The notes beneath the pieces were generated by a model, which worked only from the letters and a program-made list of their open reading frames with translations, was not told where the DNA came from and ran no database searches. The position numbers and the translations under genes are program-made. Of a stretch of DNA of 64,000 bases, positions 34,934 through 47,241 are shown piece by piece. The DNA lies in assembly GCA_002803225.1 (NCBI GenBank), contig NXFV01001093.1, positions 1 through 64,000 on the forward strand, written 5' to 3'. This DNA is from Gamarada debralockiae. Its lineage: Eukaryota > Ascomycota > Leotiomycetes > Helotiales > Hyphodiscaceae. How positions within the stretch are numbered: position 1 is the stretch's first letter; each line of letters opens with the position of its first letter.

Positions 34934-37900
34934 CTAGTCACCACCCACGGCGATTTCGGCCGTAGGATCCTTTCGGATATCTAGCTCCATGAGACCCTCT
35001 TGCTTCTCAATCACCAAACCCTTCTCATTTGCCAAATGCAACAAGCAGATAAAGCAGTAGCTCGTAGAGATGTCCTTCATTACTTGCTTAGGATAAACAC
35101 TTTGCAAGTTTTGCATCACTGACGTGAATTTCAGACTGCCATCAGCTCCTTTCTTCGGCTCCGCTTGAGGTGTTGGCAATCGACCAGGCGTTTGAGGTGG
35201 AAGATCCTACAATAAGTTAGCTAATTACAATCATTTTCGACCAGGGGGCACTTACTTCAGGACCGTCGATCCCCATTCCCTTCCATAATTCTTCCTTCAA
35301 CCTTCTGACGTCAACTTTCTTGGCAACGCGAGCATATTGTACGTACTCAGGTCGGAGTCTCCGGCTTTGAGTGACAAGTTGTGTGCCAAATGCTCCTTCG
35401 CCCTCAACAGTTTGTGTCAAACCGCCATTCAGAACAGTATCCATTCCTGGCATTCCACCGCCTTCGCTCCTATCTTCAGCACAGGGCGAGAAGTGATCTC
35501 GGGCATCAGCAAACTCCATGTCGTCATCGTCATCCATTCCGCCAGCCATAGGTAGTCCGTCGTCTTGAAAGAAGTTTGCGTCGTAGTCGCCTTGAGGGGC
35601 TTCATCATCACCAACTGCTTCGGGACCTTCTTTGCGAGCCCAGAAAGCCTCGTCCATTTCGCCATCTGGAGCATCATCTTCTTTTGGCTGGCCGAAACCT
35701 CCAGACTTTGCACCAAATCCAGATCTTCGATTTCCCATTCGAGCCTTGGGCTTCAGGAAAAGTCTCAGAAGCTGCTTCGAGTTAAAGTGCTTATCATCGG
35801 GAAGTAGATTCCTGGTCTTGGATTTCCAGTCCTTCTTAGGAAGAGAGATAACCGTATTCGATGAAGCTGGGGTGTAGATAGTCTCAGTAAGACTGGCACT
35901 GAGGGGCGATAGGAAGTCGATCTCAAAAGGCTCTTTCTCCTTCCGTGTCTTGGCTGCCGAAGCTGGTTTATTGACGTCCTTGATCTTTCGTATCCGCCAG
36001 TGCTCAGGGCCTGCCCAGTTCTTTCGCAGAGCTTCGTCGAAATAGCTCAAGATATCGTCATGTCCACCTTCGGTCTTGGCACCATGATCCATTGACACAA
36101 CATATTCGCCAGTCTCGGGGTCGAAAGCACCAACTCCCATACCCTCACCATCCTCACAATCTCCGCCTCCCATATCATCATTGTCATATCCGGCATCGTG
36201 AACACGAACTCTGGTTTCAATTGCTGCATCGCGAGCCCAGGCTTCTCCTCCTTCTCCAAAGCCGGTGTCCGCAGGGAGATCAAAGTTTCCGAGCAATCCA
36301 TCGTCATCATCTTCAAATCCGACTGGGTTGTCATCATCGAGAAAGATGCCTGACTTGTCTCCAACGGCACCAGTGTCCGCTGGCTTTTCCTTTTCTTGTC
36401 GCCAGTCATCAGGCGCTTTCAGAAAGGGAATATCCATCGAACCAGATGGGTCTCCAAGATCAAAATTCTTCAGCGACGGACAAATGTCTTGCTCTTCCAA
36501 ACGCTCCAGATTCGGGAAGAATCTAGCTCCGAGTACGGACACGTCGATTTCGACGTCTTCGACATCTTCTTCGACCTCCTTCACCGTTGTATCCACCATG
36601 GAATCTAGCTCGGTTTCCTCTTCGTCTTGAGCAGCGTCATCTTTACGTCTTGTTGCTGAGCCCTCGCCAGACGCATCACCGGCATCATCACTGCTGTCAA
36701 AAACAATGCGACCTTGTGAATCGATAGCCAGATGATTTAACAACAATCCTTTCGCTCCTCCTTCGTCGAAGTCAGCTGAGGCTTTCTTGAAGAGAGGATC
36801 GACGGAAAACTCGAGTTCGAATTTTTTTAGTTGTAAGGCGGCAAAAGAGGATGCCAATGTTGCTTCCGAGGAACGTTGAGCCTGCTGGTATGTTAGTTAA
36901 TCTGTATCTAATCTTGAATACAAGTAAAGTGTAGACATCCAAAGCGGCGTCCGTTAGCTACAGTTTCAGCCACTAAGCTAACTCACAACGGCTGTCAACT
37001 ATGACACCGGTAAATCGGCTGCACAGGGATGTGCTAACTTGGTGTGTGGTGCTTAGGTCTGAGGTGCGGGATTGAAAAACTGGTCAACTAGCCTAAAAAC
37101 AGCACCAAAAGTTGTCGTTTTCAGCGTGTCACTAACCATGACTTTGTGTATAAGAGTAAAGAATGTCCTGGTTAGCGGGGCAGGAAGTCATATTAGGCAA
37201 AGCGCAGCTTGCTGCTTTGTTTAATGTAAAAGACATGGTGGGATTGGAGCTGTTCAAACAGCGGATGCACCACGCCCACTTCGGCAAAAATCTCAGACAA
37301 AATTATATTTTAAAGTCCCTCTGAGATTTCTCTAACCTCATTAGGTTTAGCGCCGGCCACATTTGGCAAGTGCCAAACGCTGCTTTCTCATAGTCGTAAA
37401 GAAGCTTCCGCAATTGGGCACCTTAAAGAAGCGGTGGTACCATCCTGATTCAGAATCCAAAACCGCAGCACGTACACACAGCTTAAAACAGCGGGCGCAC
37501 CCAGCTGCTTTCGGCAGTCAGAACAGCGCTTCTCAGTTTACCTGCCTTCCACGCCGAGTTTAGCGGGGCGATGTGAGGCCTGCCGCTTTTTCAGCGACCA
37601 TGCCCCACAAAGAAACGGCAAAAATATCCCCCCAAAAAAATTGAAATAAAAAAAAAACATACAACAGCAGGTATTCGCTGGTGGTCACCCACCCAACTAC
37701 TAATCTGCCGATCTGAGGCTTATGTATGGCAGAGCGGACGGGATGCCCAGTTCTCCTCAGTCTGTGGTCGTATGTGAAAGCTATTTCACTAAAGTAACTC
37801 ATATACCCATTTCTTCGGGTATGTTGACTACGGATAAAATTCGTGCCCAGACTTTTGGGCATGGCGAATCCACACAATATTCAACAGCCCTACAGGAGCG

Positions 37901-38853
37901 CCGACAATACACTTAACTCGGTGGTATGCATGAACATTTCCAAATATTAACATGTAAGAGCCAGAGGAGATCAGGACTACTAAGTCCCTCCCTGAACGCT
38001 TTCGAGTAATTGAGCGGCAGGTTTCACGAAACACCTCCACGAAGATGAAAGGAATTCGTATTAAACATAGCAATTGAGATCTCAAGACGTATGAAAGGTC
38101 GTTGCTCACCCTCTTCTTTGGCTTCTTCCTCACAACTCCATCTTCATCCTCAACTTCTTCCTCCTCACTCTCCTCTCCCTCCTCACTCTCGCCTCGTTTC
38201 TTCTTGCTGTTTCCGCTATCCGCCAGACCACTTAACAGCTTCCCCGTTTCGGTAGCCACACTGTCAACTCTGCTCGTATAAATCTTGACGCAACCATCCA
38301 AGGTACAACTAGCCTTCTGGAAGTTGACTCCATCACCTTCCTTCAGCAGCGACATATCGTGGAAGTAGTCGATGAGAGCGAAATTCCAGGAGTTGGTAGC
38401 ATTGATCTTGTTGTCTGTAGCCATCTTCATCCATTCCTCGAAATTGGCCAATATGGGAACGCGCTTCATGGGTGTGACTGCAGTTCCTCCAACCATCATG
38501 ACTCCTCCTTCAAGATCATTCTCCTTGCCGGATATTCGCGGTGTTTTGGGATGCGAAGAGGGGGAGGAGCTGTTTGCTCGATCGTAGTTTGTGAGTTGCT
38601 TTCGCATTGGTGATGCTGCGGCTTTGATTTGGTTCATTTGGATGTCGTGGAGGGCATGACGCGACTGTAATCTTTTGGCTTTCTCTTGCGCGTCGTCGTT
38701 GAGAGGGATTCTGAATCCAGCCTGTTAGTACCATCTGTAACGGCGAGAAATGTAACCTGCTCACTTGACTGGCGATTTGAAAGGAGATGCGGTCATGGAG
38801 CCAGATGCCACTCTGCCATTATTGCCCCGTGGTGCTTGTGCGACTCTAGGCAT
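34934..38853 (-). CDS. BRN1: condensin complex subunit 2, kleisin (barren / CAP-H)
   Basis: Four exons (38853-38765, 38710-38110, 36881-35256, 35206-34934) give 862 residues, close to the usual Brn1 length. The N-terminus has RVPILANFEEWMKMATDN and FALIDYFHDMSLLKEG, which contact the SMC neck in kleisins. After the long intron come LEFSVDPLFKKASADFDEGG and LLLNHLAIDSQGRIVFDS, highly conserved in this family, an acidic linker, and the C-terminal winged-helix region ending near YCFICLLHLANEKGL. Condensin shapes mitotic chromosomes in the nucleus. Introns 1 and 3 are 54 and 49 nt, but intron 2 spans 36882-38109 (1228 nt). It keeps a GTGAGC donor and an ACTAAC..CAG acceptor and carries a 5S rRNA gene. 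Frame and conserved sequence continue cleanly across it, so the gene appears functional. Confidence 0.93.
37648..37656 (-). terminator. Pol III T-run terminator of the 5S gene
   Basis: On the minus strand a run of ten T residues begins with the last base of the 5S RNA. Pol III stops at runs of four or more T, so this is a strong signal. It lies inside the Pol II intron of BRN1. Confidence 0.85.
37657..37775 (-). rRNA. 5S ribosomal RNA gene
   Basis: The minus strand from 37775 begins ACATACGACCACAGACTGAG and ends CTGTTGTATGT, 119 nt, the expected length. The ends pair as a nine-base helix I, and the internal block GTTGGGTGGGTGACCACCAG is the almost invariant fungal 5S segment; CATCCCGTCCGCTCTGCC is the conserved loop region near the 5' half. 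A T10 run follows directly as a Pol III terminator, and a TATA-like element lies 25-30 bases upstream. All signs of an active copy are present. Dispersed single 5S genes are normal in filamentous ascomycetes; its position in an intron, in the host gene's own orientation, is unusual. Confidence 0.95.
37799..37806 (-). promoter_or_regulatory. TATA-like element upstream of the 5S gene
   Basis: Minus-strand GTATATGA is about 25-30 bases before the 5S start. In Neurospora and fission yeast a TATA element near this position is needed for 5S transcription, which supports activity of this copy. Confidence 0.6.
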
Positions 38854-39438
38854 ATTGGGGTATCGTGGAAGCAATTCTGCTGTAAAGAATTGCGTTGTGT
38901 TGTCGAATTCGTGGGAGGTTCACAGCAAGTCTCTCAATGTTGACGCGAAGTAAACAAACGGAAGGCACGGCTGTTTCACGGCCACGATCTGTCGAAGCGA
39001 GGCCACACGAAAACGGAAGCTGCACATGCGATCAGTTCCCCAAGAAAAATTGTATTAATCTGACTACAAATCTTTTCCTATGGAAGTTTAATTTTATAAT
39101 ATCAAGAAGCAATTTTGTATTGTCCCCGTTGATCTGAGTGATTGCCGGAGGTCTCCGTGCTGGCATTCCGAAGGAATCGCCATACAACGTACCACCTCTT
39201 CTTATCTGGCTCCACTGCCATCCCACGTTCGTCATACTTTGGGACCGTTAGCAGCCAAGATCTGTTCGACGAAATCCACCCAGATGAGCCATTAAAATCT
39301 TGGCGCCTGCCTCAATGTCTCCTCAATGTCTCCTCAAACGTTACGACGACTTCCTTAGAGAATTTTGAGAACACTCAGGATAAGGTCTCCGGACATCCAA
39401 CACTCGACCACCATCAACTAATTTGCCATGCATGTGCA
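38854..39438. other. divergent promoter region of BRN1 and the cation exchanger
   Basis: 585 bases between two divergent start codons. A long plus-strand frame continues upstream of the exchanger ATG but shows no conserved sequence there. No other gene seen. Confidence 0.35.
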
Positions 39439-42400
39439 ATGCTCCATACAACCTCGAATGCCGTGCCGATCCGTCGCACACACCACCGACGATATAGCTT
39501 TCGCACATTCTACTTTACAGTCGCACTCATATCTACCTTTGCTATCTTAAGTCTGGTTGCCGATCAACTTGCCAGATACTGGCATGGAGCTCAGTATGGA
39601 GTTGCGCAAAAACGGGCGTTGACAGATGTCGCACGACTTTTGAAGAGGGACGAAGAGGTACAAGAAACACCAAATTTGCTTCGTATAAATATTAACCACC
39701 TTTTCTCCAGTGCCGCCTCGTTCACCATGCGGACGATAAATGCGCTTTCGTACGAAATAACTGTCCGGAGGAGCAGGCGGGGTTATTTGCCTACCTCGAG
39801 CTCTACTACTGCAACCTTCACAAAGTAAAGCCAATCGCATTCACAATCCTCACATTATGGCTCGGCCTCCTCTTCACAACGATCGGAATAGCGGCTTCAG
39901 ATTTCTTCTGCATAAATTTGAGTACAATCGCAAGCATATTGGGAATGAGCGAGAGCATGGCAGGTGTAACCTTCTTGGCCTTTGGAAACGGTAGCCCCGA
40001 TGTTTTCTCGACCTTCGCAGCTATAAGCTCACACAGTGGAAGTTTGGCTGTTGGTGAACTGATAGGCGCTGCGGGGTTCATAACTACTGTCATTGCAGGT
40101 TCAATGGCACTGGTACGAGAATTCAGAGTCGGAAAGAAGACATTTGTAAGAGATGTTGGGTTTTTCATCGTCGCGGCAAGCTTCAGTATCGTGTTTCTTT
40201 CCGATGGAACGCTTCATATGTGGGAATGCTGCGTTATGATTGGATTTTACCTCTTCTACGTGGTAATAGTGGTTATATGGCACTGGTATCTTGGTCGGAG
40301 GAGGAGACGCCGTGAAAGAGAAGCAGCCGCTCGGGGCCATTATTTGGCCATGGCGAATGAGGAGATAGAAGTTACTGAAGAAAACGAGGACGATGAAGAC
40401 GCACCGGCTGGCGAAAGACCTGGACGATATAGGGACGGAGAGGACTTCGAAGCTTTGGAACGTGGTGGCAGTCCCGCTTTTGGTTCATACCCAGACGATG
40501 AGAGCGACGAAGATGGAGAGCAAGGGATGCATCTTGCTGCAGAAATGGCCAGTAGTATGCGGGTCGTAAGACCAATTGGGAGCCGCAGAAACACCATTAC
40601 TCCTATCCGCCCGAGTTTAGTAGGCGCACTGGAGTTCAGATCTGTTTTATCATCGCTGCAAAAGTCGAGAGGATCGCACCGGCCGATTCAACTCCGTCGA
40701 TACTCGGACGACCCTAATCCCCATGACGGTGCATCAGATGTAGTGCCCTATTCTGATAATCCATCCAGCGTCATTGTCACTCTCGCCGAAGATTCAGGCA
40801 ATGGTCCACCAAGGTCAAGCACACCGTCGAGAATGAGAGCTGTGTCTATGAACGATGCCGGAAGCTCAAAGCCAATAAATCCAGCCGCTTTCAGTGTGGC
40901 AAACGTACCTAATATCGGAATTGTCGCTGCTACACCTACCTTTCCAACCCATCTCCATGTTCCCAGCTCTGGATCGATCTCGAGTGGGCACTCGGGCGAA
41001 GGTTCAGTACCTCAATCACCAACTGTATCTTTGACTCCTCCAGTCTCGGACTATGGGGTTTCCATTAGTTCATCGAGAGATGTGAGTCCTGCTCCGTTAC
41101 AGGACAAGCAAGGGAGTAGACTTGCGCCACCAGATGACGGCTTCCCTGGAGCCAAACATCTACGTGTGGACTTTTTCAAAGACTTGGACGGCGGAAAGGT
41201 GACTCCAAAGCTCTCACCACAAGACTCGCCTAAAACGAGATCAAGGGACGCACAGCGCCCTCGACTTGAGATACCAGGTCCTTCTTCGAAAGATAGTTCC
41301 CCCTCGCGAACATTATCTCCCGTTACTCGATTTCCTATTTACACAGATTCGCCTGTCACTATGTCGCCGCTACCCATGACTAGTCATAGATCCAAGCCTC
41401 CGAGTCTGTTGCTTCCAGATGCAAGGGTGAGCCCTGACTCGGATTGTACAGACAGCTCTGGAGGTTATCCACAGAGACCGATCAAGTGGTGGCCTTACCG
41501 TTTTCTACCTAGCCCCTACGTCCTGGCTTCAACACTATTCCCCACATTATGCAGGTGGCAAGACAAAAATTGGTGGGATAAGTTTGTCGGCGCTCTTTCT
41601 GCGCCGAGCATCTTTCTTTTGGCCATCACACTACCCGTAGTAGAGCCGGAGCCTCAGGACGACGACGAAGAGATGTTGTCGCCGCCGGAAGAAAGAAGGA
41701 CTTCCGTGACGAGAACAAGGAGTGGTACAAATCCTCCAGTGTTGACGCCAGACAGCCCCTCGCTCGAAGTGGAACCCGAGTGGATTCATTATAGACGAGC
41801 AACCGAACATCATTCCCCTCGATCGTCACAACACAGAGGCTTTAGTGGGCACAGCACAGCAGCTGTAGCCGTCTCAGTCGAAGCTCACCACCACCACTCT
41901 CATCCTGAGCCGGTATCACCCAAGCAAAACTCACTCGATCCTGTCGAAGATCCTCCTCAGGATCTATTGTCATCCTCACCACGAGACTGGAACCGCTGGC
42001 TCGTCGCCGTCCAGATATTTACTGCACCCCTGTTCGTCGTCACTATCGTCTGGGCCAACACCGATGAAGGCAACAAGCGGCTCTTCATCAAACTAATTCT
42101 TTACTCCCTCCTTGGCTCTCTCATCGCATTCAGCATCTTAGTCTTGACCACAACCCCTTCTAAGCCTCCGAAATACCGTTTCCTCCTCTGCTTCCTAGGC
42201 TTCGTCGTCTCCATATCCTGGATATCCACGATCGCCAACGAAGTCGTCGGCGTGCTCAAAGCCTTCGGCGTCATCCTTGGAATTTCAGATGCAATTCTGG
42301 GCCTGACTATCTTCGCCGTGGGGAGTTCATTAGGGGACTTAGTGGCAGACATCACAGTTGCTCGACTTGGGTATCCCGTCATGGCACTCTCCGCCTGCTT

Positions 42401-42734
42401 TGGAGGACCGATGCTTAACATCCTCCTCGGGATCGGTATAAGTGGGCTGTACATGACGATCAAGGAGGCCAACTATAAACACGTAAAGCATCCGGACAAG
42501 AAAATCAAGTATAAGCCCTACCAAATCGAGGTCAGTGGGACATTGATGATCAGCGCTATCACGTTACTAGTCACATTGGTGGGACTATTGATTATAGTAC
42601 CATTGAATAAATGGATGATGACCAGAAGGATTGGGTGGGGATTGATTATACTTTGGAGTATAAGCACAGTCATTAATCTGGCTGTGGAGATCACAGGATT
42701 TTGGAGTGACAGCGCTTCGTTCTCGTTGTGGTAG
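39439..42734 (+). CDS. sodium/calcium exchanger family (NCX-type) cation antiporter
   Basis: Two exons (39439-39657, 39711-42734) give 1080 residues. A first hydrophobic helix (FYFTVALISTFAILSLVADQ) precedes a Cys-containing lumenal segment. Two sodium/calcium exchanger domains flank a long hydrophilic loop of about 450 residues. The alpha-1 repeat reads GVTFLAFGNGSPDVFSTFAA and the alpha-2 repeat GLTIFAVGSSLGDLVADITV, with the acidic residues that bind cations. The loop is Ser/Pro-rich with acidic patches. Similar fungal proteins (yeast YDL206W type, human SLC8B1 type) are placed in the vacuole, ER or mitochondria; which of these applies here is not visible. I chose the ATG at 39439 because it precedes the first membrane helix and the splice rebuilds LLKRDEECRLVHHADDKC. 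Confidence 0.88.
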
Positions 42735-43001
42735 ACTGCACATTTTGGAACATTGGGTACATAAATACCTATAGGCGAGAAGGGTGGATTGGATACCCGG
42801 AGCAGGAGGATCTGTATGATTGCAAAACACGTTGTATTTATGAGTATTTTTAGTGGTATCCATGCCAGGCGCACTCGGGATTCCATGATATAATTTTTTG
42901 ACAGTATCTTAAAGTTGGTTTAAATCTCTGATAATTAGTGCTTTGTCCCCTTGTTCCAATTCTCCAAACCTCCAAACCCAACCCGAAGCCTCAAATGCCA
43001 A

Positions 43002-43845
43002 CTACAAATACTTCCTCCCATCAAAAAAAGTATATTCCATCGCATCCAGATCTATATCTTTGAAATTGCGAATCTGTGATCATTAGCTGCATGTCCCTTC
43101 CTCTTCTTGCACAGTCACATCACTTGAAACCCTCACCTCGCCACCACGTTTTACACAGGCGTTTTCAGACAGCTCAAAGGGCTCAGGGGAAAAAAAACAA
43201 AAAAAAAGTGGGAGAAACATACATTGACTGCAAGAATGTCTTTGGCGGGATCAGTCTCCCCTTGCTCTGAGCGCTGGAAGTCGATGAGGATGCTGCTCCC
43301 GCAGGACTGGCAGAATCGGTGGGATTTGGTTTTCGTGTTGAAGGCGTAGGAGCCTAGGTTTTCGTATCCTAGAGGGGAGCCTGTTAGTGAAAGGTTGAGG
43401 GAAGCCATTGTGCATCTCGTCTTGGCTCCTTCTTCCCTTCTTCTCCCCCTCTCTTCCAACCACGGCACTGTTCCAGCGTTCATGAGCATATCTTCTACCC
43501 GATTCCAAACCTTCGGCAGATCGCCTCCATTTTCAAGTCCCTCCCTATTCTAAACATCTCCAAACACCGGGCTCGAGAATAGGGTCGCCTACCTTGAGTA
43601 AACACAACATCCCTCCTACAAGGATAAACGAGCAAATATCCCAAATGCGTGCAGATCGAACACGTGCATTTGTTGACAGTGTACTTGGGGAATGGATATT
43701 TGAGGGTAACGTGATACTTTATAGCCCCGCAGTGGCATTGGGCAGCATACGTCGTACGATCTTCAGGTGAGGTCTCCTCGACGACATGAAGGAGCGAGGC
43801 GTCGAGTGGCCGTGTGATACGGGTTGAAGGATGTGAGACTGACAT
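43002..43845 (-). CDS. GFA / CENP-V family zinc-binding protein
   Basis: Three exons (43845-43593, 43368-43223, 43073-43002) give 156 residues. The GFA fold is shown by its zinc cysteines: AAQCHCGAIKYHV, then NKCTCSICTHLGYLLVYP and, after the first intron, SHRFCQSCGSSILIDF. The end DAMEYTFFDGRKYL is typical. The name comes from glutathione-dependent formaldehyde-activating enzyme, but most fungal members have no proven reaction. Both introns (224 and 149 nt) are long for this genome; the splice sites and restored frame make me confident. An in-frame ATG at 43962 would add 39 residues with a hydrophobic start, which I consider less likely. Confidence 0.82.
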
Positions 43846-45061
43846 CTTGCTTTTGGGTGAGACCTTGAAATATGTCGCTGGCTGACTGAGATTGGGAGGA
43901 ATCAGGCAGGGGAAAGGAGCCAGAAAAGGAAAAACAAAAAGTGGGGAAGTGGGGAGGAACAAAGATGTATTTATAAGACTTTATCAATACATTTACAGCA
44001 TGAGGGACTTCCCTATGAGCACTGTTAGGGTAGTGCCGACAAATGCAGAAAAAGACGAGGATCGCAGCGAGCTATGCATAACGATGCGGTGAGATGCATG
44101 TATCGGTACTGGGCAAATTCTTCCTCTTGAAAAATTGAAGGTACTATCTATGGTATGGTATTTTATGGCACGGCTCTGTGCATCACCGAGAATCGACATG
44201 GCGTTCCCGAGACAGAAATGCACTACTGCATCACCGAGAGCCAATTAGATGGAGGTGCCTATGTTGAGGGCTGAAGGCTATAAGAAGGCTGAAAGAATCC
44301 GTTGCCCTTCATTAAATTTTGCGTGCCTCATGATGGTAGTGCACTTGAAACAGTAAAGAGAACTTGAGGAGCTGAATTTGGAATGAAAAGTCTTCGAGTG
44401 GTCATGGGCCACAGTAAGTGACGATATAAATGGACCTTATACGATAATGAATGTCCTAAATTTGCTCTTTCTTCATCCACCTGTCATGGATTTGGCGAAA
44501 TACAAATGGAGGGCCTTTGCATTCTTTATTATTCGGACCAACGCGGGATGTCCAACCCGTCAAAATCCGACTCTGCTCCAGTCATGTGATGACTCAGCTG
44601 CGAGGCTGAGCGCTAAAATGACAGTGCATGACGATGGATTCCGAAGAGGCCGCATTTCCAGACATCTCCGTGACCTTAGTCGACCTTCGCCGACCACTTC
44701 TCTCCGATAGGTACCCATAGGTCCCCGTGCATTCCTTATTATATGGATCCAGGGACAGCACGGGCGAATACCGAGTGAGTCTTACTATCCTACTTGTTGG
44801 CTCGGGGCTTCTGCATGAAGATTATTCAAGGTACTACTGTACTGTACTGTACAACGTAATAACTCTCCGCCACAGCCTTGGCCGCCGATATAAGACTATA
44901 CAGTCTCTGAGGCATTCACTTTCTTCTATTCCTCCTGTCAAAGATTCTTCTTCCAAAATACCTAAGACACTTTATTACCTTCACCAGCAATTACATACTA
45001 ATCGAAATAAACACCGCCGACTCTTCATCTGTACCCAAGTCTTACATACTAGTCAAGCTCG
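43846..45061. other. 1.2-kb promoter region of the alternative oxidase
   Basis: No gene recognised. Contains a TGACTCA motif at 44590-44596 (bZIP, Gcn4/AP-1 type) and a short TACTG pentamer run at about 44832-44850. Functions are not shown. Confidence 0.35.
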
Positions 45062-46208
45062 ATGTCTGTAACGCGCATACCGACAAAGATTCCCCTCTCC
45101 AAACAAACCGCTACTCAGCTCTCCAAAGCTCTAGCAAGCTTCTCACAACATGGAGCCCTGACGAGCACACCGGGCCTCCATCTCACCATCCAAACTCAAC
45201 AACCTCGACGACAATTCTCCTCAACCTCAAGAACGCGGCTGAGAGATTACTTCCCCGAACCCGAACATGACCACCAAATCCAAAAGACCGACCCGGCATG
45301 GCCTCACCCTTCGTATGTTCTCACCCCCGACCGCGTTTAGTTGTTTGCACAAGCCAACTTGATTCTACAGATACGGCGCCGAAGACCTAAGATCCAAAAT
45401 CTACTTCGCCCACCGCAAACCCAAAGACCTCTCTGATCGATTCGCCCTCTTTATGGTTCGCATGCTGCGATGGGGTACCGATACAGCCACTGGCTACAAG
45501 CACCACGTCGAAGAGCCCAAGAAAGCCGGTGACGAGAATGCCGTGTCCGCTACCAAACCCTATCAAATGAACGAACGCAAGTGGCTTGTGCGAATGGTAT
45601 TCCTCGAATCCGTAGCAGGAGTTCCGGGCATGGTAGCCGGCATGTTACGCCATCTCCACAGCTTGAGACGATTGAAGAGAGATAATGGCTGGATTGAGAC
45701 TCTGCTGGAAGAGGCATACAATGAACGGATGCACCTCCTTACGTTCTTGAAGATGGCAGAGCCGGGCTGGTTCATGAAGTTCATGATCCTGGGCGCCCAA
45801 GGCGTGTTCTTCAACAGCATGTTCCTCTCCTACCTCATCTCACCCCGAACCTGCCACCGTTTCGTCGGCTACCTCGAAGAAGAAGCCGTCCTCACATACA
45901 CGCTTGCAATTCAAGACATCGAAGCTGGCAAGTTGCCCAAATGGTCTGACCCGAACTTTAGAATCCCCGATTTAGCGGTCAATTATTGGAATATCCCCGA
46001 AGGAAGCCGTACGATGAGAGACTTGCTGCTGTATATTCGGGCGGATGAGGCAAAGCATCGGGAGGTTAACCACACTTTGGGCAATTTGAAGCAGAATGAG
46101 GATCCGAATCCATTTGTGTCGAGTTATAAAGATAAGAGCGTCCCGCATCCTGGCAAAGGCATTGAGCATATTCGGCCGACGGGATGGGAGAGAGAGGAGG
46201 TTATTTGA
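45062..46208 (+). CDS. AOX1: mitochondrial alternative oxidase
   Basis: Two exons (45062-45312, 45371-46208) give 362 residues. The first 60 residues are rich in Ser, Thr, Gln and Arg with [12 protein letters not shown], a typical presequence with cleavage site. The di-iron carboxylate motifs are all present: [39 protein letters not shown] and [15 protein letters not shown] accepts electrons from ubiquinol and reduces O2 to water on the matrix side of the inner membrane without proton pumping, giving cyanide-resistant respiration. The C-terminus [17 protein letters not shown] is the usual fungal end. It looks intact. Confidence 0.96.
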
Positions 46209-47241
46209 GGGGCTACTTAATGACAACGGTTGTGTCTGAGCTCAACATAATGGAATCACCGACGGATGGCGAAGATTTAGGGAGATGAAATGGCCCTGAA
46301 TTGGGCAAACACACAATATGTCGAGTTCGGTATTCGACTTCGACATTTCACCACTCACTACAACATTTGTACATACACTTTTCACAACTCTCAACGGCGT
46401 TACGACAGACATACAGACTTGCTTTTCGGCGAACCAAAAATTCCAAATGGATACCTGTACATAGTACCAGAAGGCGTTTGGCGTTTGAAGACCCCAAATA
46501 ATCAAATTTCTTTGGCATCAACTACCATTTTGGTCCTACTAGGGAAGCTTTTCCTCTCCAGTTTCTTCCTTCAACTCCTGGGCCAAATGTACATAAAGTC
46601 TTGTCCAGTCTCCCACGTCCTATTGACTAGCGACTAGATACAGGAAACCTCCCCTCCCCTATTACAGGTCTAAAATGGGATCATCACGTGAATTTTCGGC
46701 ATTGGCCAGCAGTTCATGGCCCCCTTGCTCCCAAAATTATGTTGCCGAGATAAAGTCTTTTTTGAGATCGTGATAACAATTTTAGAGAGTGATTCCCCGT
46801 TAAGGTTTCAAGCTTGGGCTTGAGATTCCAGGACCTCTCCTAGGAGTGAAACATATATCGAAACAGTTATTGTGGAGGAGGATACACAAAGATCTACGCC
46901 AAACTGTCATCTTCAAAATTCTCGTGCAATGTGTGATGTGACCAAAGATCCTACTCGTATATAACAAAGAAAACAATCTACTAATCTAGCTGTCTCGATC
47001 CGTTCCAGAGGTACAACTTACGGCAGCAGGTACGCCGGTCAAACTCTAATCTCTCCCAAAATTCACGACAAGGCTTTTCCTCCAGGCACCCCAAATAAGA
47101 GACCCCTGGCCTTAGAAGAGATCCTCCCCAGCTTCACTGCGCCGTTGTCTTTTCCATCACGTTGCTACTCCATCGAAACAGTATTTCAATGATCATCAAA
47201 AACTCGGAAATTCATTGATTGAATCGATTGGATCGGTTCCA
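46209..47241. other. 1.0-kb intergenic stretch upstream of KAR9
   Basis: No gene recognised between the AOX stop and the KAR9 start; a plus-strand frame at 46290-46637 lacks any family resemblance. Confidence 0.4.

Larger units (their letters stand above)
36882..38109 (-). other. oversized BRN1 intron with probable insertion
   Basis: The intron is about 24 times the median length of introns in this window. Besides the 5S gene it holds two diverged direct repeats of about 34 bases (37252-37285 and 37478-37511, sharing AAACAGCGG..GCACC and TTCGGCA) and several GCTGCTTT words. No transposase-like frame or clear terminal repeats were found. I infer that a 5S-bearing segment entered a pre-existing short intron whose ends survive. 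Confidence 0.6.

Noticed and set aside
36092..36630. Several long plus-strand frames opposite BRN1 exon 3
   Set aside because: They are shadows of an acidic, Asp/Glu-rich coding region and carry only Ser/Arg-rich low-complexity sequence.
39142..39438. Upstream extension of the cation exchanger frame
   Set aside because: The frame is open but has no conserved residues, and the ATG at 39439 directly precedes the first membrane helix.
44590..44596. TGACTCA motif upstream of the alternative oxidase as a Gcn4/AP-1 site
   Set aside because: A seven-base match about 470 bases upstream is expected often by chance; not listed as a regulatory feature.
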